Source: Deuterostichococcus epilithicus (lineage: Eukaryota; Chlorophyta; Trebouxiophyceae; Prasiolales; Stichococcaceae). Taken from it: a stretch of DNA of 64,000 nt. A model generated the notes under the pieces. That model saw nothing but the letters and a program-made list of their open reading frames with translations, made no database searches and was not told the origin of the DNA. The DNA is taken from the NCBI GenBank assembly GCA_033439295.1, contig JAVTLE010000023.1, positions 1,896,530 through 1,960,529 of the forward strand, written 5' to 3'. Shown piece by piece: positions 1-10,689 of the stretch; the first letter of the stretch is position 1; each line of letters opens with the position of its first letter. The position numbers and the translations under genes were made by a program.

Positions 1-213
1 GCCTGACTCTGTTTTCTCCCTTCGTAGAGCTTCCTATTTCCGGAGCAAGTGCTTCCACGGCCGCAGCAGGATTGGGCCACATCAAGCCAGCGCATTTGCA
101 ACGTGCGAAGCTCCCAAACACCTGTTTCTCTGCTGATCTGCCGTGCGCTGCTGCCGACGCCCCCACCCGTGTTTGCCATCGCGAGTCAGAGCCGGTTGCA
201 CTTCGAGCACACC

Positions 214-1128
214 ATGTCTTTCAGTTGCAGCGTGCAGAGCCTGCACATGCGCAGCGCGATCGCAGGCGTCAGCGTCTCACACACCTGCTCAGCTGCCAGC
301 AGGGCCGTGCGGCCAGCGGTGCTGCAGATCAAGGCAGCCCAGGCCCTCCAGGGCAAGGTGAGGGAGCAGCGTGCCTTGTGTTCGACGGACCTGTGGGCGC
401 CGGGGCTCGGTTCGTGCGCAACCGAACGTGGAGTTTGACCCGCAAAAAGCTCGCCAAGGTGTTCGGCCATCAGTAGAGCGACAGGCTGGCTTTGCTGGGC
501 GCAACATGCGGCGGTGCCCCCAGCCCACCAGCTGTATTGGTTTCCTCATTTGGTAGGCTCTGCTGTACTTCAGTAGCGGCCCTGACGCAACAGCCATGTC
601 ATTCCTGCCTGCCTGCCATGCAGGTGGTGTCGGCGAAGAACGCAAACACCATCATAGTCAACTACGACTCCTTCAAGGAGCACAAATTGTACCGGAAGCG
701 CGTGCGCAGCACCAGCCGCATCGTTGCACACGACGAGGAGGGCCGTGCGAGCGCCGGAGACTACGTGCGCATTGTGCCGTGCCGACCAGTCAGCAAGACA
801 AAGCGCTTCCGGTTGGACGCCATCATCAAGAAGTTCGAGTACCTTGTGGACGAGCAGACAGGCGAAGTGGCGGCTCTCGGTGCGCATTGCGCGGAAATTG
901 CCGATGAGCAGTCGCAATCAGGGCAGGCCCCGCAGCCTGCTTCGTCTGTCACAATCCGGACAAATCACTGATCTCAGACCTTGTACGGCAGTCTGCACAC
1001 ACGTAAACTTAACTGTCCTTCACCTCCACTGGTTTTGCTGTGCAGGCAACTACGAGGAGGACCCAGCCCAGAGCGTGGAGCAGGACAGCCAGGAGGAGCT
1101 GGGCATCCCGGCGGAGCAGCTGGCATGA
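214..1128 (+). CDS. rps17: Plastid 30S ribosomal protein S17 (nuclear-encoded)
   Basis: Exons 214-357, 624-879 and 1046-1128 join in phase to give 160 residues. The core reads LQGKVVSAKNANTIIVNY, then KEHKLYRKRVRSTS, an AHDE turn and VPCRPVSKTKRFRL, which is the uS17 pattern (short OB-fold barrel binding 16S rRNA in the small subunit). About 45 residues rich in Ser, Ala and Arg precede the core and look like an organelle transit peptide. A short acidic tail (EEDPAQSVEQ...) follows it; bacterial S17 lacks such a tail. Introns have GT donors (GTGAGG, GTGCGC) and CAG acceptors. Plastid rather than mitochondrial targeting is inferred from the leader's composition. The start is the first ATG in frame with the core. 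Nothing upstream in the window is clearly coding. Confidence 0.9.
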
Positions 1129-2086
1129 GCTCGCTGAGTCCGCCAGCTGCAGCAGCGTAGGGCAGTGCTAACCAGGACGTCGGGGGTATCGCAGGACATG
1201 CATCGGTTGCAACGCAGTCATAGCGGGGAGGGGCAGGAAAACGCCAACAAATGTAGACCTCCTGGCTACTGAGTGCCACGGTTTCATCAACCTTGTGGGC
1301 ACGCAGCAGCGCTGAAGTCGTGTGGCTGTGGTTGACATTGTATCTGGCGAAGGCAGTCTATCGCGTCACCGGGCTGCTGCAGATGCTGCGTGTGCGAACT
1401 CTGAAACCCCACGATCTGGCAAAAATTGCATCAGCTGCTTCTTGGCCATGCCAGATCCAAGGTGCAGGAAGTAGGTGGCTGCAGCACTCTGAGACTGTAG
1501 GTCTTGTAGACTGCAGCAGTCCCTGGGCAGAGATCGAGTTCGGGCCTTGCAGTTCCTAGTGCTTTAGAACACGGCATGCGGCGGCGGCGGCGGCGGCTAC
1601 TTCTATGTGTGGCGTGCGGTTGTGACTGCTGGTGCGCCATCCGCTGTGAGTGTGAAGATATTTGTGCGCTTTCTGCCCGCTGTCCATCAATCGAATCTCC
1701 GAGTTTGGCGGAAAATCAGGTGGGAGCACAGATTTGCCCAGCGGTGAGTACGGACCCTCGACCAAACTGGCGGCTCGGGGGAAGGGGAGGCCTTGCAAAC
1801 CATTAGGCTTTGTCCTGCCAGTAAGGACACACCTTTCAGAACAAACATGCAGACTGCAGCGTGAACTCTGCACTGAGTTGCTGGCACCCGAGGAGACGAC
1901 ATTCCGTACATACCTATATCTCGAATGCGCTTGTTCCTGCAGCTGACTCACAGTCATGTCGAGACAATTTCAGCAAACGCAATGCGCAGGATGGCCACGT
2001 TCCGTGACGAAAGGGTTAGCCACAATGTAGCATATATATAGTGTGGTGCAAACGGCCTGCTCGGTCCTGCCCCATAGTGCACCGCA
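1129..2086. other. Intergenic stretch between rps17 and the SIM-motif gene
   Basis: No convincing gene. Several open frames run through it, including Arg/Cys-rich frames over a (CGG)n tract near 1577-1595 and a plus-strand frame near 1690-1810, but none shows a family motif or a clean start and splice pattern. It probably holds the rps17 3' UTR and the promoter of the next gene. Confidence 0.4.
2033..2040 (+). promoter_or_regulatory. Candidate TATA box
   Basis: TATATATA lies about 50 bases upstream of the ATG at 2087, in otherwise GC-rich DNA. The spacing fits a short 5' UTR and supports 2087 as the first exon of the next gene. Confidence 0.4.
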
Positions 2087-3881
2087 ATGACTGTCGTTCC
2101 AGGTAGTGATGCTGGCTGCGACAGCAGCTGCAGCGACAGCCTTAGCTGTAGTACTCGCAGTGAAAGAATTGGCATCACACGTGGCGGCGGCGATGGCAGC
2201 AGCAGCAGCAGCAGCAGCAGCAGTGAGGAATGTTCCAGCAGCAGCAACAGCGACAGCGACAGCAGCGTGCAGATCGTCGGCGAGATGACACTCGATGAGG
2301 CCCTCCTGGTATGACCTGACTGCACTCAGCCTGATATATGTTTCTGCACAGAAATGCGCCCTACTGGACCAGTGCACCCTACCGGACTCACAGAGACTTT
2401 AGATCGCGTGGCGGACGCTGCACGCAGGCACAGCGGCTGGCGGCACAGCAGGACGGGCGCTGCATCGATCTGACTGATGACTGCGACGCAGATAGTCCTG
2501 GCCAGCAAGCTGCCGCCAGCAACGACTTGCTGCCGTCCATGCCGGTGAGCTGTCAGTCGGCGAGTTCATTGCCACTCCGACTTGAAAGCAGCACCGCACA
2601 CAGACAGCACCGACCTGCTAGTTATGAGCCGCTGTCATCGTGGCACTGACTGCAGGGCGCACTCCCTCCGCTTGTTGCTGCAACTGCTGCTGCCAACCCT
2701 GTCGCTTGAGCGGGAGGGAAGGACCCAGGAGGTGAGGTGCCGCTCATGCGGAAGTAGAGACCATGGCAGCGTGCCGTGCAGCCATTGCATGCCGGTGTGT
2801 ACTTGTGCATTATGACGTGTGAGAGTGCTACCCGCCGCTGCCCTACCAAAGGCAAGCGACAATGTGTTTGAATGCGATGCAGAGGGGCCTGATGCCCGAT
2901 GCCCAATAGCGCCGCCAGCCACCACAACCGCTCCGGCTGACAGCGACTTGGGCGATGAGCCGCTGGTGTGGCGGAGGCGCAGAGCACGTTGCAATGCCGC
3001 GGCAGTCGGCAGAGATGCCGTGGCAGCCTTGTCAGACAGCGATTCCGATGACAACCTGCCGCTGGCGTTGCGGCCTTCGGTTGCTGCAATAATGCGCAGG
3101 GCTGGAGCCACAGCGTTGGCGGCGCCCTCAGCGGCAGCGGCAGCCATGGCAGCCAGCGACCCAGATGACAATGTGCTGTTGTCATGGCAGAGGCGCGCGC
3201 GGCAGCCCATGGCCAGTGACGCGACGCAGCGCGATGCAGCACCTGCGGCCAGCAGGAGCGCTTCAGAGGACGACATGACACTTGTGCAGTTGGCAGTGCA
3301 CTCAGGTGAGCCGCCTGCTGTGCACAAGCACAAACAGTAGTTGCCGGAACACTGCTATCCGCACGACTGCAAGACTCGCTTCGTTTTCGGAAGTGTTATT
3401 GACAAAGACTCAAGGCGCAGAGTGAGCGCACGCCTCTGTCTGCACAGCGAAGTGGACACAGCAGAGGCTGCGGCGACGTGTTATCAGCGACTCGGACGGC
3501 GAGGCGTTGGACTGCAAGGCTGGCCGGCCAGCCACTCAGCGCCAGCAGCTCGAGGTGTGCAGAGTCAAAGTGGCAATGCGGCCGAGGAGCTGCTGGTTGA
3601 CGTGCGCTGTGCGGTAGAGCAGTCCAAGACCACTTGAGGTTCAGCCAGTTTTCAGAATTATTCTTGAGATATCGAGTCGGATTTGACAGTCTAGAACTGC
3701 TGTCGCTGCGGTATTGATGCAGGAGCGTCAGCAGCTGGATACCGCGCCGCCTTCCGGCATGCGTTCAGGAGTCGCCAGTGCCGCCGGCAAGCGGTTGCGG
3801 CGCCGGTCGCAGCTGTACACTGCAGAACCGGCAACCACCAGGCGGCGACCATCGGCAACATCGCAGCCGACTAACGGCTGA
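2087..3881 (+). CDS. Acidic Ser/Asp-rich protein with two SUMO-interaction-like motifs; function unknown
   Basis: Exons 2087-2308, 2428-2544, 2852-3305, 3448-3554 and 3723-3881 stay in phase and give about 352 residues. I do not recognise a family. The first exon has a serine run (AGC repeat), then SDSDSSVQIVG; the second has RCIDLTDDCDAD. Both look like SUMO-interaction motifs: a hydrophobic V/I-x-V/I or IDLT core next to acidic or Ser residues. Later exons repeat a loose unit of acidic SDSDDN followed by hydrophobic and Arg residues (SDLGDEPLVWRRRRAR, SDSDSDDNLPLAL, SDPDDNVLLSWQRRAR, SDSDGEALD). The C-terminus is basic (GKRLRRRSQLY, TTRRRP). This suggests a disordered nuclear scaffold, but that is inference. 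The acceptor at 2851 is weak, so another exon could lie between 2545 and 2851. Confidence 0.5.
2196..2223 (+). repeat. (GCA)n trinucleotide repeat
   Basis: About nine GCA/AGC units inside the first exon of the SIM-motif gene. They encode its poly-serine run in the predicted frame. Confidence 0.8.
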
Positions 3882-4454
3882 TCCAGGAGAACAGCAACAT
3901 GCAGAGTGTGCCAGCATACAGAGCGCGGCGCTGCGGTCTTCGCTGGAGCAACAAATTGACTAGCCATCAAAGGACCAGGCGGGGCAGCGCATGGCGCAGT
4001 GTGTCGCATCAATGCTAGGACCCAGTGTCCTTCCAGGACCAAGAAGCTGGCAGCGGCAGTGAGTAGGCTCCCTGCATTGGTTTGACTACAGCAAAGCTGT
4101 TGTGGCAACATGAGCAGCAGGCTGGTATTTGTAGGGCGACGTAGCGACTTAGGTGTAAGTGCACTGCACGTGGTGTCGTGGGCAGGGTCGGTCATGGCAC
4201 ACTGCCAGGCTGCAAGCGTAGGTATGGCCGGAGGGGGGAGTGGTGGGAGTGGTCTTTGACACACGCCGTGTCTGTGGTCGTCCAATGAGAGAGCCTAGCA
4301 TCCGCGCTCTCTCCGCGACTGTGACCTCATCAATGGTACAACGTGCTGCTAACTTGCTTCCCATGGGCCCTGTCAAAACTGCCGCCCGGTGACCAAGTAC
4401 GGCACAGCATCAGCTTGCACAAACCAGTTTCCGAATCCAGACCGCCTCATGCAT
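3882..4454. other. Convergent intergenic stretch
   Basis: Lies between the stops of the plus-strand SIM-motif gene and minus-strand SART3. It presumably holds both 3' UTRs. I see no gene in it. Confidence 0.5.
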
Positions 4455-7400
4455 TCAGGCCGCCCCCGTGCCAGACGCCGCCTTGCCTTCACCAGGCGCA
4501 TTCTTGCCCCCGCCAGAGCCGCGCTTCGTGTCCCCTGCATCTTGCTGCGCTCCTGCGGGCGGCCCCTGGCCCTTGCCCTTGGCCAGCAGCATCCTGCGGA
4601 ACTCCGCGTTGCTGCGCGCCGGATTGTGCTCCTCGGCCGCGGCGGCGGCGCCGACCGAAACAGCGCGCGGCTTGAAGACGCCCAGGCCCGGCTTGCCGGC
4701 ATTTCCGGCATTGAGGTCCATCTTCTGGTGCTGCTTGCCCGCCGCCGAGCCGCCCCAGCCAGAGCGCCCTGCGCAACCCCGGGGCTCCACGTCAAGTGGT
4801 CCGGCACCGCTGCCGAAACAGGTCAGGCAGCTTATGAGCGCCCAGGACCTGGACAGGCAATCCGCCAATTCGAAGCAGGCAAGGAACATGCCACCTGAGA
4901 AGTCAGCCCTTGGTTCTGCCGAGCACTGCCAGCGCAGCTGGCCCTCACCTGCACCGCCGCCCAGTCCCAGCGGCCCAGCAGGCGCATCGCGGCCCCCGCC
5001 GCGGCCGCCACCACGACCCTCATGGCTGCCGCCACCACTGCCGGCCTCGCTGACGCTACCACTGCCGGGCTCATGGCTGCCGCCGCGNCCCGGCTCGTGA
5101 CCTCNNCCACGGCCGGGCCCGAGGCGCCCGCGCCGCCCGCGGCCGGGGGCCCTGCCCCCTGCACCGCGCCCGCGCCCGCCATCCCGCTTGGGCGGATTGG
5201 ACTCTGCGATGGACACCGCCTGCCCCCGCAGCTCCGCCCCCGACTTGGCGATAGCCGCCTCCAGGCCCTGCCGCTGCGCAAACTCGACAAATGCAAAGCC
5301 CTGCAAGGCGAGCATATGCGCACCATAAGTGGACACGCTCAGTGCGACGAGCCTGCACAGCACAGCGCCGCACAATTCACAGCACACTGACCAGCTGCCA
5401 GGAAGCAAGGAAACGTACAGGCAGGCCACTGGAGTCGGACATGCAGAGCTGATGCCGTATACCAAGGTGGTCATCAGCTTGGACAGCAGCACCCACCTTG
5501 GAGTTGCCGGTAGGCAGGCGCACGTGCCGCAGGTCCTGCACCTCGCCAAATGCAGCGCAGAAAGCACGCAGCTCGTCGTCTGTCGTCTGCTTCTCGATGT
5601 TCTTCACGAAGGCTGTGTGCTTCTGCTGTCCGCCGCCTGCAGCCGCAGCTGGCACGGCGGAGCCGCCTGCGCTGTGTGGGGCTGCAGCGTTTGCCGTCCC
5701 CGGCGCTGCTGCCGGGCTGTCGGCTGCTGGCGCAGCGCCACCTTCTGCTGCTGGCCCCGCTGCCGCGCCTCCTGCAGATACGATTATGGTGTTGGAGCCT
5801 CGACCCCCGGGCAGTACAGGGTTCCCCATGCATATCCGTGTTGCACCTCAGGGAGATGTGCAGGTGGACAATAGCACATTCCGCGCCGTGCTCTGGCATA
5901 CCTTCTGCGGCTGCTGCTGCTGCTGCAGGCTGGTCTGTGTCCATCGTGGCTGGCTGAGCGCTGGCTGCGGCGTCAGGCTGCGCGGCCGCAGCCCCGCCTG
6001 CAGTGCGAGCCTTCTTGCTAGCAGGCTGCTGCTGGTCAGTCTGGCGCCGCTTATGCCCGGCCGCCGCCGCCGGGTGATCACCTCCTGCTGCCTTGGCCGC
6101 CGCGCCTTTCCGGTCTGCACCAGCGGGTCGCAATGGGGCATTGGTGCAGCACCACAACAAAGTCACCAGCCCGACCAGTCTGCTGCCAGGTGCAACACCA
6201 CATAAGGGCCACGATATGCAGCATAGCCACATGCAGCAACATCAATATTCGATCTGCGATTGGTTCCCCCAATGCCCAAGAATTTCTTCAAATAACACTC
6301 AAAGCAGAGGATATTCCAAGCTTATATCGTTGGGAAATCAGACTCAAAATTGAGCGTTCTACTCACAGTTCGGGTCCCTCTGCTGGCGCAGTTGCTTCAT
6401 CTCGTCCTTGCTGAGCGCCGGCGCCTTGGCCACCGCTGCCTGCACGGTTTGCGCGGGCGAAGTCGCGTGAGGCACATGAGCGGGGAGGTAACCTTGTATG
6501 ACCTGAGCGACAGGAATGTGCAGACACCTGCGGCGGTAGCCTGCACTTGGATGGCATCACGTTGTGATTCAGCAACACCATCTGGGGAGGATAGACCAGG
6601 CAAAGGGCTCGCCTTGGACCGTGCCGCATTCTCCGCATCCGCTGCGGCCGCGGCGACCGCCGCTGCCTCCTGCAGTATGGGCTCAGCCTTGATGCAGGCC
6701 TGCAGGTGGTCCTCGGCGCTGCATGCGACTCACGAAGTCTGGTCAGACACAGTGCTCTTTGGTCAGACACTGGCAATGCCTGATGCGCCAAACATATGTG
6801 CTGCTGCTGCCGTGTAGCACTGCTGCAGTCAATCGGCGGTGTGCACACAGCAGGACTTCGGCGCCTGGCCAGGCCATACGGCTGTTCCCCCAGACGAGCA
6901 CGGACGGCCGGGGGTTGCGGCGCCACACCTGCCCTCCTCCCGCTCGAAGCGCAGCCAGGCGTGGCACATCGCGGGCTGTGAGCCGTCGGCAAAGCGCCGC
7001 GTGTAGCAGCGCCTGTACAGGGAGCGCGCCTCCCGCACGTTCCGCAGCGCCCGCTCCATCGCGATGTAACCCGCCCACGTCTCTGACGTCCTGCCGGGCA
7101 ACAGCAAGAGAACAGCTGCAGTATGACTGGGTCAATGCTTCTCATTGCCCCCTGCATCAATCTGCCTGAAATCGTTCGTGACGCCAGAGTTTCCAGCTGT
7201 CAACATGCTGCATTGTCCATCGGACCCATGTGTGTGCACGTGGCACAGCAGCGCAGCCGCACCTGCCGGCGGCGGTGCGCAGGGCGGCCTCCCACACGGC
7301 GCGCGCCGCGGGGACGTCGGCCGCCAGGCGCGCCTCGCAATCCGCCCTGTAGGCCGTCAGCCGCAGCGCCGGGTCCGGCACGTCACCAAAGGCCGCCTGC

Positions 7401-10033
7401 TCGCCCACATGCAGGACGCTTCAAGTCTTGCACCGCCGCCAGCGGCTGAGTCGAGCGCTGGGCACCTGCCGTCGACTGACCGCAGGCATCAAGGCATGAA
7501 GCGCTGCCCGTCTGGAGACAACGAGGGCAGGGCTGGGGCAAGGATCTGCCGAAAGAAGCGGCGACGCATCACTGCGCCGCTTCGCGGCATCAGGACGTGT
7601 GCGCTGCACCTGGACGCGTACGCTGCACCTCCCCCGAAGTCACCTGCAGTGTGGCGGCGGCGGCGGCAAAGGCGGCGCGCAGGGCGGGCAGCGCCTCGGC
7701 GCCGCGTCGCCGCACCGCGTCCAGCCGCGCCAGCAACACTTCCATGTAGTCCTCGCTCGTCTGCAACGCATGCAGTCCACTGTTTGCCATTGCATTCTTG
7801 AGGATCAGGGCAGTTGTGATCCCAGGCTGTGTCTCTTGGGCCTCCGAGGCGCTGTCTGGGGCGTTGTGCAACTGCTGTCCTGCATCGTGCTGAAGTGGTC
7901 CAGCGGTCCGAGCTTATCGTGCGTTTCACTGCCATGTGTGCAGGTGGCCGGCGCGCCGCTCAACAACAGGTTGGGCGAAGCATCAGGCCGAGGTAATGTC
8001 AGAGTTGTCAGAATACCATATGAAGACAGCGCGCCTGCAGGCCGGCGGACAGGGCGCGGGCATACACGGTCGCCTGCTCCTGCTCCGAAGCGCCCTGGCG
8101 CTCCAGGGCTGCGAGGTAGCGCGCCCACACGGCGCCCACCCAGGGGCAATTTCGGGCGGCGCGGGCGTACACCGGCACCGCGAGGGCTGTGCTTTTGAGC
8201 GTCGCCTCCAGATAGCGCGCGTACTGCAGCCACAGGAAGTGGGTGAGCGGGAACGCCGCCAGCGCGCGCTCGTGGATGACCTGCGGGCAGCAGCTGCGAC
8301 GTGACCTGTCATTACAGGAACAGGTCTGAAGCCGTGGTGGTGCGCGGTGCGCTGCAGCATTTCGCAAAGGAGCCGGGAGGAGGTTCTGTTGGGGCATGCA
8401 ACGAGCTTGCGGTGAGCACTCTTGCCGCGAGCACTCTTGAGTCTTGGAGGGCCTTTCCGTGTTTCGCCAGCACGACAGGCAACATCATGATCCAGGATGT
8501 CACAACACAACACAACGACACACAGCGCAAGTGTCCAGGCGGCACCTGGACGCGCGCGGGGTCGCTGGCATTCTGCTCCAGCCGGATGTACGCAGAGAAG
8601 GCGGCCAGCAGGTCGTGGTCTGCGGGCTTGCCCGGCGCCACCGCCGCCTCGCTGGCGCCGCGCAGCGCCGCCGCGGCCTGTGCCTTCTCATGGCCCTGCG
8701 CCACGTTCTGTGGCACCTGTGCCAGATTAGGGAGCCATCATCGGACGGCCCATCATGTCGCCTTTGTAGCCCAACAGGCGCGCATCCGGCGCGCTCCAAG
8801 CGTCAGTCGAGCAGAGGGCAGCGTGTCTGAGACACTTTTCCAACCGTCCCACCTCTGCACCGGGCTTGCAACCAGTCTCCCAGGCCCGGTATGCGTCGAG
8901 CGTCTCTGCCCCGTCCGCAAGCGGCACCTGCAGCTGGCGGTGGAAGAGCAAGCGCACGCGCCCCTGCTGCGCCTCGTCCGCAGCGTCCTGTGCCAGCAGC
9001 GACGCCTCCCACTCCCTGCGGCATGACACCTCCAAAGGGATCATGCCCACAAATGGAGGGGCACGGGTGCACAGCCGAGCAGCACAAGGCCATCTGCCTC
9101 CTGACATCGCAATGTGCAGGGATCACTCGCAAAAGAGCTCCCCACACGCTGACCCAGGTGTGTGGATCCTGGGGCAACTGGCCTTGCCTGGCGAACTTCC
9201 ACAGTTGGGAGCCCTGCGACACGTGCAGGCCGCCGGCGGCGAGCGCACGCTCGCACAGCTGGCGCATTCTGTCGATCGCCGCCGCCGTGCCCGCTGCCAG
9301 CTCCTGGTCGTGGTCCCGCACATACCTGCATGCAGTTAAGCTGCCCCACCTGACACACTGCCAAACTTGCACCTTGGTTCTTCCAGAGCTGATGGATGCT
9401 GCTAGCAGCTGACTGCCACATGGTTTGTCAAGCCACAGGGCAAACAGCAAGGACACGCGACGCACTCGAGGTACTGGTGCCACAGCGGGATGGACAGATA
9501 GTCCGCCACCGCCAGCTCGAACAGGTACAGCATCTGCGGGTAGGGCGTCGCGGCCGCCTCGTCGGCCAGCCACTCCGCCCACAGCTGCTCTGTCAGGGGG
9601 AAGTGCTCTTGCATCGCCCGCCGTGCCGCCTTGAGCCGCTCCTTCAGCTTCGCCTTGCGCAGCAGCGCGATGTACTGCACCGGCACGAGAGAAACAAATG
9701 TTTGCATTTCAGGCGCACATGATGAACGTTTGCTTCAGCCGCAGCGATGCCACGTAAGACGTCATGTACCATATGTGGCACCACCACTGGAATGCACACC
9801 CAGGAGACAGCTCAGCTCAGCTGCTCACGCGCCGGCACCTGGACATGGCTGTCGTAGGCTTTCGGGTTCGCTTTGACGGCCTCCTCCAGCGCCTGCATCG
9901 ACGCCATCTCCTGCTCGCTGAGCTCGAAGGCGTCGTCGTCGCTGCTGGAGTCGTCATCAGAGCTGCCGCTGCCTGCGTCGCTGGCCGGCGCAGGCCGAAT
10001 GACCTCTTCCGTCGTCGCAGCAGGCTCCTCCAT
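4455..10033 (-). CDS. SART3: SART3/Prp24-like U4/U6 snRNP recycling factor (HAT repeats, one RRM, Lsm-interaction tail)
   Basis: Fifteen exons in phase, about 960 residues: 10033-9839, 9674-9466, 9325-9188, 9015-8853, 8716-8546, 8280-8035, 7760-7629, 7396-7263, 7090-6929, 6718-6613, 6439-6367, 6114-5902, 5771-5497, 5300-4949, 4768-4455. SART3 re-anneals U4 and U6 snRNAs for spliceosome recycling. After an acidic N-terminus come half-a-TPR (HAT) helices (FPLTEQLWAEWL, NCPWVGAVWARYL, TSETWAGYI), then basic nuclear signals (GHKRRQ, PASKKART). One RRM follows, with RNP2 TAFVKNI and RNP1 KGFAFVEF, ending SNPPKR. An RGG/GSH-rich stretch and the Lsm-interaction peptide SNAEFRRMLLAKGKG close the protein. 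The retained RRM resembles human RRM2; RRM1 is not seen. Introns 9187-9016 and 6612-6440 have GC donors. Exon 6 could end either at a GC donor (8034) or at a downstream GT donor; exon 7 could end at 7644. Three ambiguous bases lie in the Gly-rich exon. Confidence 0.9.
5088..5106. other. Ambiguous bases in a Gly-rich coding repeat
   Basis: N at 5088 and 5105-5106 lie in the GC-rich RGG/GSH-repeat exon of SART3. Other single Ns are at 15735 (RBBP6-like Gly/Arg stretch), 30337 (APC1) and 35609 (PES1 intron). All are in GC-rich sequence, which suggests base-calling limits rather than gaps. Confidence 0.8.
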
Positions 10034-10689
10034 TTCACGATGCGAATGCGTCTGCCTCGTTTCAGAACACGCCGAGCTCCTCCCACAGCGTTCCGCTGCT
10101 TGTCATATGTTGCACTGATTGAAACTGATCAAGAGCGGATCGGATGTGGTCCAGTGGTAGCAGGCGAATTGGACAATTGCTGTGCTTGTCCTGCAATTTC
10201 CCACTGCACATGCTGATGTCCCGTTGCGCAGAAGTGGTCGCACTGCTCGCACAAAAGTTGTCGCTGCTGCAGAGATTAGCAATTCGGCAATGCTACATAG
10301 TTACCGCTAACCATGTATTGAGCTAACCCCCTCCGGGCCGCCTTCGTGCAGCGCACTTCACAAACGGGCAACTAAACCAAGACTGCAACGATATCTTGCA
10401 TTATCTGTCTGCGGACCTCTGCGCGTCGGACCAGCGCCAGGATCTGCGCCGCCTTCAGACGGGACCGACAGGGCATTAGCACTGCCGGAAGCGCTTAGAC
10501 ACGGTGAGCTGACCCTTTTGCCGGCTGTATCGTGACTGACGCCGTCCTTCGACTCCTTGACGTTAGCAAACGGCGCGCTGAACTGAGCGGGGGCTCCCGT
10601 CCTGCAGGCGAGCCCCTTGCACCTCGCCATCCGCTGCCAAGCGCCGGCCCCCTGACACCCGGGGGCAGGCGACTGGGCTGACCAGCAGC
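10034..10689. promoter_or_regulatory. Divergent promoter region of SART3 and fibrillarin
   Basis: The two start codons face away from each other across about 656 bases with no supported coding sequence. Both products work in nuclear RNA processing, so shared control is possible but unproven. Confidence 0.4.

Noticed and set aside
1662-1946. Possible upstream exon of the SIM-motif gene
   Set aside because: It has no ATG and no phase-compatible splice into the 2087 exon, and a TATA-like element at 2033 lies after it.
4468-5100. Long plus-strand open frame opposite the SART3 3' exons
   Set aside because: It is an antisense shadow of the GC-rich Gly/Arg exons; it has no family motif, and the minus-strand reading is a conserved RRM and Lsm-interaction tail.
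8034-8034. A further GC donor in SART3 exon 6 (CAG|GCGCGC)
   Set aside because: A downstream GT donor in the same phase (CATATG|GTATTC) works equally well, so it was left out of the GC-AG count.
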